A stretch of DNA of 64,000 nt from Neolentinus lepideus HHB14362 ss-1 (lineage: Eukaryota; Basidiomycota; Agaricomycetes; Gloeophyllales; Gloeophyllaceae): NCBI GenBank assembly GCA_001632425.1, contig KV425611.1, positions 62,001-126,000 of the forward strand, written 5' to 3'. Both the position numbers and the translations under genes were made by a program. Positions 55,864-64,000 of the stretch are shown here, piece by piece. Every line of letters starts with the position of its first letter. Position 1 is the stretch's first letter. Under the pieces are notes generated by a model. That model saw only the letters and a list, made by a program, of their open reading frames with translations, was not told the origin of the DNA and searched no databases.

Positions 55864-57248
55864 TTACATCTTTACGAGGTCGTGGGGCTTGGGCCATCTG
55901 GGTGTCCTGGGTGGAGTCGGCTTAGCATGCGATACTTCATGCTCTTGGCAATGTTCCAGATCCGTAAAGAATTCTTGACAGTGTGGCCATTGGCACAGAT
56001 AGTAGGCATCTCTAGAACAAGTTCCATGCTTGTCTTGCTCAATCGGTTGAGATGACAGTGCATCAGCGGCTTCATCCCAAATTCTCTTCGCTTGCTTCGG
56101 GCATGTTGTAGAGGCTGCCAGATCAAAGAAGAGACTCAGCATCTTCATATTAAGCCGTTCCTCAGGATTGCGGTGCCAGCAGAGACCGAGGATGCCCCAC
56201 GTCTCGTGGTCAATCTCTGCGTAGTCGCGATGATTGGGTCGTCCTCCATTAATAACGGTCAGGAGTACCGTTGCGTCTCCCCATTTATCGAGAAACGGTG
56301 GGCGTCCCGTTATGATCTGAATAAAGAACGGTAAATCGACGTCCGACGGGAGCTAATACGAGACATTCACGAACCTCAAGGACAGTCATAGCAAATGCCC
56401 AGATGTCACTAAACGTAGTCACTCGCGGTAGCTCTTCGGCTTTATCACACTCTAGCAGCTCCGGTGCCATCCACCGACAAGTACCGCCTACGGTCTGGGT
56501 TGTAAAACCCTTGACGTCAAGGATCCTGGATAGCCCAAAGTCGCACAGCGCGGCTCCACCTTCACTCATGAGAATGTTGACCTGTCGCGACACAGGTCAT
56601 TTTCTGTGAGAACAAGGTCATGTAAATGTACAAATAAGACGCACTCCTTTGATATCCCCATGCACGATGCCGTTACGATGTAGGTAGGATAGACCTGCAG
56701 CAACCTGTGAAATCTGGGGATGGTTTGTTTAGCTCAGCTAACACCAGTTATGCATACGACATATTACTTGCCAGTTTGAAACGGTCACAAATCGGCACGG
56801 GTATCCTCTTAAGATACTCGACAATATCTCCGTCCTTGTAGAACAGGCAGACAGGTGCAGGAATCTCAGCTCTACCAAATCCATACGTGACACCCAAGAA
56901 TGGAACAATGTTAGGATGTCTTTTCAGCGCAGATAAGATCGAGATTTCACGCAAGATCCTCTAATTCCGAGGTTAGTATTGAACAATTAACAGATGTACA
57001 TATTAACAATATACATACCCTCTTCATCTTACATAACTGCTCGGGGCTGTTCCACGACGTCCTGACTGCCTTGACTACGACCTGTTCAAAATGATACGTC
57101 GGATCAAATTGCTATAATCGGATAGAGGATCACTCACAACTTGCCCAGATTCATCAAAGGCCTGCCATAGGTCGCAGTGTAGACCACACGCAAAGTGATA
57201 TCGGGACACTGGTACAAGTTTCCCTGTCAAGTTCGCCGGGGACGCCAT
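55864..57248 (-). CDS. TKL protein kinase with a C-terminal C2H2 zinc finger, copy 2
   Basis: Start ATG 57248 (MASPANLTGKLVPVSRYHF). The nucleotide loop is degenerate (FACGLHCDLWQAFDESG), but the anchoring Lys is kept in VVVKAVRTSW. Then: LREISILSALKRHPNIVPFL, VAAGLSYLHRNGIVHGDIKG (HGD loop), NILMSEG, LCDFGLSRILDVKGF (DFG), RWMAPELLECD and SDIWAFAMTVLE. A 60-base intron (donor GTTCGT near 56380, acceptor TTATTCAG) restores IITGRPPFLDKWGDATVLL and then LCWHRNPEERLNM. After about 35 residues comes YLCQWPHCQEFFTDLEHC followed by QEHEVSH, a C-x4-C-x12-H-x3-H zinc finger, then a Pro-rich tail. Kinase end and finger are in one uninterrupted frame to the stop at 55864. Paralogue of the kinase at 49561-51362. 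Confidence 0.82.
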
Positions 57249-57745
57249 GAGTTGTGAGGTAGACGAGGTTTATGTACAGCCTTGCTCTGCTTCCGGTTTC
57301 GCCGGCCCTTTGAAGTAGCGCTGCGTGAGAAGTCGGTTCGAGGAAGACTTTAAATTCCTTGTAGTCTAAAGGGGAGATCGAATCGAATGAGTGACGAGAC
57401 TGGAAGATCTGTGAGGCCTGTGAATTGAATATCAAGACCCTAAGATTCCAGGCCAAATCCATTACACTGAATTCATTTATTCGCAGCCTTAATGTTAATT
57501 CATCTAAGTAGGTTTACTGGCCTGCTGAGACATAGGGCAATCGAGGGTGTGGGCGACCCGGCATAATTGGCTTCGTGGTATGATATAGATACGAGGCTCT
57601 TAATTGCTGTTCATCGAGTCTTTCGACAACTGATTCCCGAACCTCTATAAAGCAACCGGCGAAATATATATCATTAATGATAAGAAAATTGACTACATAG
57701 GCGTACCAGTCGAGCAGAGGGCTAGGTCCTCACGCTGCTAGACAG
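57249..57745. other. Upstream region of kinase 2
   Basis: About 500 bases. An in-frame stop lies about 20 bases upstream of the kinase 2 ATG. No other coding signal is supported. Confidence 0.4.
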
Positions 57746-58040
57746 TTACATTTCCACCATGTGTAAGGACAACCCGTACAGACCAGAGTAATTTATGCAT
57801 TCACGCAGCTGGTCACCGTTCTGACACTTGACGGGCGCCTCTATCCTTGCGACCAGTGCGACTCCAACTCTATAAACATGCTTGAGTCCCATGTTCAAGT
57901 AAGATGGTGTCCCGTTCAAGCCGAGTAGAAGTAGTACCCATGAATTGGGTTTCGGTTCGCACTTGGCTCCCTTCACGGTGAATATCTCGAGTTTCCCAGT
58001 AGTTGTAGAGAGTCCCAGAAAGTGCAGGCGTTGTCGAGCG
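57746..58040 (-). pseudogene. Protein-like frame without a start codon
   Basis: A minus-strand frame of about 95 codons containing TTTGKLEIFTVKGAKCEPK and SWVLLLLGLNGTPSYLNMG runs from about 58040 to the stop at 57746. A stop codon precedes it at the 5' side and no splice acceptor lies between, so there is no proper start except an internal ATG giving under 50 residues. It could be the last piece of a decayed gene. Not assigned to a family. Confidence 0.25.
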
Positions 58041-58597
58041 GCCCGAATATTGGGAAATTAAAACCGGAAGTCAAAGACGCGTTGTGGCCACGCCACAGTC
58101 GCGTAGCGTTCATGCCGGCGTATTCCGAACGTGTGGAACGTGGAACAGTGAACTCCCGTCAAGGCTTGTCCACCCTGGCACTGCTAAGTACATATAAACA
58201 CTACCTCCTACTGGACCGAGTCTCAGCAAATTGTGCTGCTCGACTCTACATGACGATGTTCAAGGCTCTGAGACGTACCTCGACCCGCAACTATGCAGCT
58301 TTCTACCATCGAATATGTCATGGATAACTTAACTGTGAATGCTTATTATTACGTTCCATGTTGTTCATGAGCGTACTCAGTCCTGTGGGACCCTCTCCTT
58401 GCGTGTCGCAAACACTTTGACGCGGGTGCCTTCTTATCTTTTCCCGCGCATAGTCCATCAGTCAACACGTCACCGCTACGTACGCACTGCAAGCTTGGTA
58501 CCTATTTTACACGTCCAAAAGAAAGAAAGTAATCGATTTCGTACCACCAAACTGCTTCATCGTCGAGAGATAGAGCTTTGCCTCCTTGTTCTCCCAT
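58041..58597. other. Intergenic
   Basis: No coding signal that I can support. It includes the 3' flank of the coiled-coil gene that stops at 58598. Confidence 0.4.
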
Positions 58598-59736
58598 CTA
58601 GTACCTAGGAATATGCACTGGTTGAGAGGCGCCTCCGGCCATACGCTTCTGTAGAATGCATCAACAACTCACGGCAACCACAGAAAATCTTATGTCCGTT
58701 GTTTTCTCACCATCTGATACATCACTCCGATGTGCCTCATAAACGCGTTTAGGTTGAAATCCCTTGCGTCGGCCGCTGGGGAACTCTCAAGTTGATAGTC
58801 TCTAAGGAGCATCCTGATCGTCTCGTCTGATTGATAGTTCCCGTCAAGTACACTGATGAAATCATCGCGAGGCTACGCACCGTCAAGCGCGAACAAGGTC
58901 TCGAGGTCCTTCGGGAAGTTCGGGCTAGCATCGTCGCCGTTGGGCTTGTATAGCGGTTCTAGCTGGGCTTCCCCATCTCTTCGCCGAAGTGAGTTCGACC
59001 GGCGGCTCTCGCTGGATTGCAAAATAATGAGGTGATTAGAGGCTACATGCCTGGATGACGAGCACTCACGAATTGAACAATTCTTTCTGGGCGTCCTCAA
59101 TCTTCTTGCGATACTCTTCGAGGTCAATTTGGAGAGCCTCCGACGTGTGCTCCTTGAGACTCTCGGCCACTTGCTGCTTCACCTGCGCGTCGATTGTTTT
59201 GGCGATTTGCTCCTCGACTTCACTCAACAAACCATGCGTTAAATCTGCACTCCTTACACCGGAGATGGATCTTACTTTCTTTGGTCAAATGCTCAATCAT
59301 GGGTGCGCTCAGCACTTCCTCAAGGAGTGCTTCGGGTAATGAGTCAGCGCCTGCCAATGTGGCAGAGAGTGAGTTGCTGTACCTCTGATACCCTCGACCG
59401 CCTTGTCGTCCGCCTCGTCTTCTTTCGTCATCCTTTTTCGGAACCTGTCATAATGTCATAAGCGTCCATGGAAAAATGTGGGTGTTGTTACTGTTGTAGC
59501 TGCTCGGCCACAGCCCCTTCGGTGCTCCCCGCTCCACCCGATTGCTCTGCAAGCCGAGCAAGGGAATCTTGGTATTCCTATCAAACAAGATAGTAAAGTC
59601 GGAATCACCGTTCGATATCGCAACCTACCTTAACCTTTTGGATGTCTTTCTGGATGTTCGCAACAGCCGCGTTCATTTTTTCTGCCCCAGGAGGGGGTGT
59701 GGGAGCATACTTGATGGCATCCTTCGAGGTAGACAT
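58598..59736 (-). CDS. Coiled-coil protein of unknown function
   Basis: Start ATG 59736 (MSTSKDAIKYAPTPPPG). I read at least five exons: NAAVANIQKDIQKVK, then EYQDSLARLAEQSGGAG, RKRMTKEDEADDKAVEGIR, ALPEALLEEVLSAPMIEHLT, KEVEEQIAKTIDAQVKQQVA and EALQIDLEEYRKKIEDAQKE. These are heptad-like and strongly charged, suggesting a coiled coil. The C-terminal part includes FPKDLETLFALDGA, then a short intron near 58880 that I cannot place exactly, and NLNAFMRHIGVMYQM. A last small exon is Arg/Gly-rich and ends at 58598. No membrane segment or catalytic motif. It is a soluble, probably complex-forming protein; I do not recognise the family. Confidence 0.7.
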
Positions 59737-60502
59737 CGCTGTATAATTCGAAGTTAAGCTGCGACACTACAAAGCCTATGTCGAAATGTACAGCGATGTC
59801 ACTGCAAGACTTCGCAGTAGAGGTGAAGAGGCAGTCGATAAGGTCAATCGATTATGTATGGACCCACGCGCCCAAACAGCGTGTACGGGCAGTGCTTGGT
59901 TTCTAGAAGTCCATATAGGCATTAGCTAACAAGTATAGCAGTCGTACCCTACAGGCTTGGACCAATTGCCGAGATTACAGCAAGATTAGGCTGTCCATTA
60001 GCCCTTGTCGACATTGTCGATGTTGGCAATGTCGAGGTAGCCGCGCCTGCAGGCCGGATGATGCCGGACGAGCAGACCCTTGTGCCCGATATGGAAATAC
60101 TGTCCAAATTGGGAAGGTCTTGAAGGTGAATTCGTATACGACTCATCTATTCATCGCCCGTACAAAATACAAAGTCCAATGATCTCGTGAATTCGGTGAC
60201 CCAGAATCAGCACCTACTGTCATGCCTCGTGCATTTTTGGCCCTCATTTAGGGCTCTCCTTTGCTCTTAGATCAGGCAACGGCGCCTCCAGATCATCTGA
60301 GATGCGAATCTGCCGTCTAGTAGACTTGTATGTATCTTTGCTTGTTCCCAAAGCCAGTATGCGGAGCTTTGGGGTTATAAAAACCTTCGCCAGATCTTGG
60401 AGAAAGTGCGCGAAGCCCCCCTCTCTTCGTACTTCTGTACTTTGCAGCCTTTAGCGACTTCAGGCCATCCTGGCCCACCACTCCTTTAATTATTCTTCGA
60501 AT
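59737..60502. other. Divergent intergenic region
   Basis: About 765 bases between two divergent genes. No coding frame with motif support. A minus-strand frame of 65-82 codons is considered chance. Confidence 0.4.
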
Positions 60503-61081
60503 ATGCGTATTCACCTTTACTTGCCACTTATGCTCGTTATCATGGCCGGAGGTGAGTAGTTTCATTCAGACAAAGGTCGGGTGCACGTCATCTCATTCTT
60601 CCCTGCGTTTTCTAGCATGCCTTCAAGCTCAGGCCATGATGATCCTGCGCAAGGAGAGCGCTCCGATGCGGTGGGATAGAAGATGGTGTCTGTGGGGTTG
60701 TAGATATATCAGCGTTGTGAGTTACTCTTCTGTGCCACATGTTACCAGTACTCACTATAGCTCCGATAGACTGCACCACTTCCATCTGCCACATCCGCCT
60801 CTGAACTCGGCGGCGAGGCCATACTGTCTGTCGTCGACACCGAGCCCTCTATCACATTCGAACCCACCGTCTCGAGTGCCACACTTGCTAGTCTTGCCAC
60901 ATCCCCCCCTGCCTCTGCCGCCGTAGCTGCAGAGGTCACCTCATCCGATTTCTCATCTGCCCTTCCGACGTCTTCCGCCGTACCAACCACGCAGAGCAGC
61001 AGTGGCTCTCCAAAGCTCTCTTCCTGTGTTCCATACCTCGCCGCGCTGAGCGTGCTCGCCACGACCATTCTTTACATCTAA
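60503..61081 (+). CDS. Small secreted Ser/Thr-rich protein with GPI-type C terminus
   Basis: Three exons, 60503-60551, 60616-60716 and 60770-61081, give a 153-residue product in continuous frame. The N terminus MRIHLYLPLMLVIMAGACLQ is a typical signal peptide. After it comes a short basic, Trp/Cys-containing segment (RWDRRWCLWGCRY). The rest is rich in Ser, Thr, Ala and Pro, for example ATLASLATSPPASAAVAAE. The last residues form a hydrophobic stretch (VPYLAALSVLATTILYI) running to the stop, preceded by SSSGSPKL, as in GPI-anchored wall proteins. The acceptor at 60769 is chosen because the alternative at 60760 brings an in-frame stop. Function unknown; a cell-surface or wall role is inferred from the two ends. 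Homologues are probably few because such proteins diverge quickly. Confidence 0.6.
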
Positions 61082-61426
61082 TTGTCACACCCCCCTCCAC
61101 GTATCGAGTGATAACTATGTATCCTGCTATCCTGCTATCGTTATTGCTGTCCTTATATTGCGTTTCGTTGGTAACTTTACTCTTTTACTAGTTGCATAGA
61201 CGGCGGACATGGCACATATAAACCCTGGACTCCTAGAAGCACTAGTTTTTGTTTATAGGCTACTTTCACGGATTGGATTCGGATCGGACGGAGGAATGCA
61301 GCGGGATTTGTATTTTTACTAGCCAGTACAAGAGCCTTGTAGATTCAATGATCTTGTGTATAATAGAATGGAACACACTTCACATGCTCCACATGATTGT
61401 TGCGAGAGGCGCCTCCAAGTAGATCA
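61082..61426. other. Convergent 3' spacer
   Basis: About 345 bases between the converging ends of the small secreted-protein gene and the first glutathione transferase gene. No gene seen. Confidence 0.4.
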
Positions 61427-62393
61427 CTAGATAACAGCTCTCCCTGCCCTGGTGGCCTTTGCGGTCTCACTCTGAGATTCGTCTCGCAGGTAACGACCAT
61501 ATATCGGTTCGTAATGTTCCTTGTCCTGCAGTCGTCAACGGCCAGCCGCCACTCACCTACTAGCACTCGGGAATTAAGGAAATCAGGCTCACACTGCAGG
61601 TCCGCGTCACACTATCCCTCTTTTCCAGAGCTTCCGCATACTCCTTCCACCCAGACCCTACCTCCTCCCTCTTATATCCTCTATGCTCCTCGATAATATA
61701 ATCCCTCACGACGAACGGCGCAATCGCCACATCCACCAGAGAGAACTCCTGTCCCAGAAAATACGGCCCCTTCACCTCGTCTGCCAATTTCCTCAGAGCC
61801 GTATAGTACGCCCGCAGTTCCTCCTCCTGCTTGCCCTTATCTTGCGCCTGCACGGTCTTGAAGAACGCGGGCAAGACCTGCTTGCTGACATGGTCCAGCC
61901 ACAGCCGGACGCGCGCGCGCTCGTACGGGTCCGCGGGGAGGAGGCGCGGGGTGTGGCTCGGGTACGCGTCTTCGAGGAATTCCAAAAGCACCAAGGACTC
62001 CACGAGCGGCTTGCCTTTGTACTCGACAGTGGGCGTTAGGCCCTTGGGATTTATTCCTATATCCGGCCTGTCGTTAGTACCTATTACTGCACAGGCACCC
62101 GGCACCTACGCAAGAACGCTTCCTCCTTCTTGTATGGGTTTACCTCTTTGTATTGATACGGTATTCCCCTTTCTTCCAGAGCAATCCACACCCGCTGGGA
62201 TGCCGGACAGAACTGTAAAGTATGAACATGCGAGACATCAATGAATGTCTAAAAATACATCCGAGAGACCAATTGCAGCGGTACCTACCCAGCCTGTCCA
62301 GAAGACGAGATCCTGGGGATCTTGATGCGTCGCTGCTGTCACTGCAGCGGGGCCGGTGGCGTATGGGTAGATCTGTGCGTCGGGAACACTCAT
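61427..62393 (-). CDS. Omega-like glutathione S-transferase, copy 1
   Basis: Cytosolic glutathione transferase of the Cys-type (omega/GTO-like) group. Start ATG 62393 (MSVPDAQIYPYATGPAAVTA). The thioredoxin-fold domain has LVFWTGW spliced to FCPASQRVWIALEERGIPY, with the catalytic Cys in CPAS, then YKEVNPYKKEEAFL, INPKGLTPTVEYKGKPLVES and LLEFLEDAYP. The helical domain has RARVRLWLDHVSKQVLPAFF, GPYFLGQEFSLVDVAIAPFV and YKREEVGSGWKEYAEALEKR. A last exon adds DKEHYEPIYGRYLRDESQSE and a basic tail to the stop at 61427. Such enzymes reduce mixed disulfides or remove glutathione from phenacyl-type adducts; detoxification of wood extractives is plausible. Tandem paralogue lies immediately upstream at 62759-63717. 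Confidence 0.9.
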
Positions 62394-62758
62394 GATCTCA
62401 GTCTAAAGGTTCGGGCGATGCTGAGAGTACAAGGTAGAAAAGAACATACACGACGAACAGCTTAATCAGCTTACCTCTGCAAAAGATGAAGATACTGATG
62501 GTAAGCAGATCGGTGATAGGGTGGTTCGCAGCAGCGCGGTTTGTGTTTTCCCATGGCTAGCGATACCTGATGAAGGGGAATTTGTAGTGAACGGCGACTT
62601 CGGGATGGAATGTTTCCATGTTCCTCTGACAGTCTGGAAGGAATACCGCACGCCCCTTGGCTCCGAAGTGTCACAAGTAAAAATACATTCCTTTCATCTT
62701 GCTGTTACAGGTTCCAATATACATGTTCCCAAGTCTGCAACACGTATGTCGAGTTTAT
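62394..62758. other. Spacer between the two glutathione transferase genes
   Basis: About 365 bases containing the promoter of copy 1 and the 3' flank of copy 2. No additional gene. Confidence 0.45.
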
Positions 62759-63717
62759 TTACGGAATGACAGTGCCTGCTCTCGTAGCCTTGGCAGCCTC
62801 GCTCTGAGCCTCGTCGCGAAGGTAGCGACCGTAGATCTCCTCGTAGTGCACCTTATCCTAGATTTGCAAGCGCAGTCAGTCAAGCATTTGGACTCTAGGG
62901 AGGCGCTGTACTCACACTGCTGGTCCTCACAACACTGTCGCGCGTCTCTAACTTCTCCGCCCACTCCTTCCACCCACTACCCACGTCCTCCCTCTTGTAG
63001 CCTCTGTGTTCAGCCAGGACGTAGTCACGGACCGCCCATGGCGCGATGGCAACGTCGACCAAGCTGAATTGCTCTCCGAGGAAGTACGGGCCCTTAACTT
63101 TCTCCGCCAGCTGTCTCAGGGCTTTGTACATGTCCTGCAGATCAGCTTCTTGCGTGTCCTTCTCCTGCGCTTGCAAGGCGCGGAAAAATGCCGGGATGAG
63201 CGCCTTGCTGATGTGGTCGATTTGCAGACGCACAATGGCGCGTTCGTACGGGTCAGCGGGGAGGAGGTGCGGTTGGTGCTCGGGGTAAGCCTCCTCGAGG
63301 AATTCGCAGATGACCAGCGACTCGTAGAGGGCTTTACCCTTGTATTCAAGCGCTGGTACCAGCCCTTTAGGGTTGATATCTGGCAGTTGGCAACAACTCA
63401 GTCAGTTACGCAGTCCGCTTGTAATGCAACTGAGACCGACCGAGGAAATGCTTCTCCTTCTTGTACGGGTTTACTTCTTTGTATTGGTACGGAATCCCCT
63501 TTTCTTCCAATGCCACCCAGCTACGCTGGACGAACGGACAGAACTGCCGAGATCATAAAAAGACATAGGTCAGTTCCAAAGCATATACCACAGTGGGTGC
63601 TATTCAATGAACCCATCCTGCGTAGAATATTAAGTCCTGTGGCTGCTCATGTTGCGCCACTGTCTTCTCTGCTGCTCCTGTAGCATGGGGGTGAATGTGC
63701 TCGTCGGGAAGTCCCAT
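62759..63717 (-). CDS. Omega-like glutathione S-transferase, copy 2
   Basis: Tandem paralogue of copy 1 with the same exon layout. Start ATG 63717 (MGLPDEHIHPHATGAAEKT). The thioredoxin-fold domain has DLIFYAGW, FCPFVQRSWVALEEKGIPY (CPFV active site with catalytic Cys), YKEVNPYKKEKHFL, INPKGLVPALEYKGKALYES and CEFLEEAYP. The helical domain has IVRLQIDHISKALIPAFF, GPYFLGEQFSLVDVAIAPWA and YKREDVGSGWKEWAEKLETR. The last exon gives DKVHYEEIYGRYLRDEAQSE and ends at 62759. The CPF tetrad is the classical omega-class signature, whereas copy 1 has CPA; the two enzymes may therefore differ in substrate range. Both are transcribed the same way, suggesting a recent local duplication. Confidence 0.9.
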
Positions 63718-64000
63718 TGTCGCTTTTGTTGAATTCAGTCGCAGCAATGGTTTCTGATAGGTTTTGCTTCTTCCAATAACTGCGCCTATAAACCTCCCAG
63801 TCAACCGCGTATTCATAAGCAATCGCAAGTGGTGGCGTCATGGCAAGCCTGACAGTGATCGATGATCGGCAAGGCTCGTGGGCGACGCCGCCGGCAATGA
63901 GCGGAGACACACGTGACTGTGGCTGCCCGTGCTGCCACAGACGCGTCGGACGCGTGGAAGCCGGAGGTGCTCCAGACCAACGCTCATTGATACGTCCTAT
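63718..64000. other. Upstream region of glutathione transferase copy 2, window end
   Basis: About 280 bases of probable promoter. No coding frame with motif support before the window ends. Confidence 0.4.

Noticed and set aside
60742..61068. 108-codon minus-strand frame
   Set aside because: Antisense to the third exon of the small Ser/Thr-rich gene, which has matching signal and GPI-type ends and consistent introns.

Overview
The window is nuclear DNA of a filamentous basidiomycete, probably an agaricomycete and possibly a polypore. Evidence: almost every gene is split by short introns (about 46-65 nt) with GT..AG ends and CTAAC/CTAAT-like branch sites. Genes lie on both strands with short spacers. 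The protein types (tyrosine-kinase-like kinases, omega-like glutathione transferases, a TOS1 cell-wall protein) are usual for wood or litter fungi. I saw no prokaryotic operons, CRISPR array, rRNA or convincing tRNA. Species cannot be fixed from sequence alone.

Layout. 0.3-5.2 kb (+): complete eIF4G, six exons, eIF4E-binding motif, MIF4G and MA3 domains. 6.0-7.15 kb (-): unrecognised gene. 7.6-11.35 kb (+): TRK potassium transporter with all four pore loops. 11.6-14.3 kb (-): alpha-arrestin trafficking adaptor. 15.5-16.7 kb (-): secreted TOS1-type wall protein. 17.4-18.2 kb (-): TIM22. 18.8-21.0 kb (-): type-B carboxylesterase. 21.0-22.6 kb: spacer with a duplicated hairpin-bearing repeat. 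22.6-25.0 kb (+): flavocytochrome b2-type 2-hydroxy-acid dehydrogenase. 25.6-27.0 kb (-): isocitrate-lyase-superfamily lyase. 27.4-29.6 kb: gene relics. 30.0-30.8 kb (+): conserved-looking unknown.

30.9-36.8 kb: two paralogous APH-fold kinases (-) on either side of a BAHD-like acyltransferase (+). 37.7-39.7 kb: broken MFS transporter. 40.0-41.2 kb (-): LRR/F-box-like unknown. 42.2-43.8 kb (-): NAD formate dehydrogenase. 43.8-46.1 kb: gene-poor spacer with a diverged duplication. 46.1-47.9 kb (+): FAD monooxygenase. 48.1-48.9 kb (-): TMEM70-like mitochondrial protein. 49.6-57.2 kb: two TKL kinases (-) flanking a long HSL-type esterase (+); the second kinase carries a C-terminal C2H2 finger. 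58.6-59.7 kb (-): coiled-coil unknown. 60.5-61.1 kb (+): small Ser/Thr-rich protein with GPI-type ends. 61.4-63.7 kb (-): two tandem glutathione transferases.

Together the genes cover translation initiation, potassium uptake and transporter turnover, mitochondrial biogenesis, one-carbon/oxalate-side carboxylic acid metabolism, wall biology and detoxification. Nothing forms a classic secondary-metabolite cluster (no PKS, NRPS or terpene synthase). The oddest objects are the kinase-zinc-finger fusion, the kinase/acyltransferase/kinase block, the hairpin repeat and the decayed transporter. Splice sites were placed by hand from reading frame and consensus. Homology statements come from recognised motifs, not database searches.
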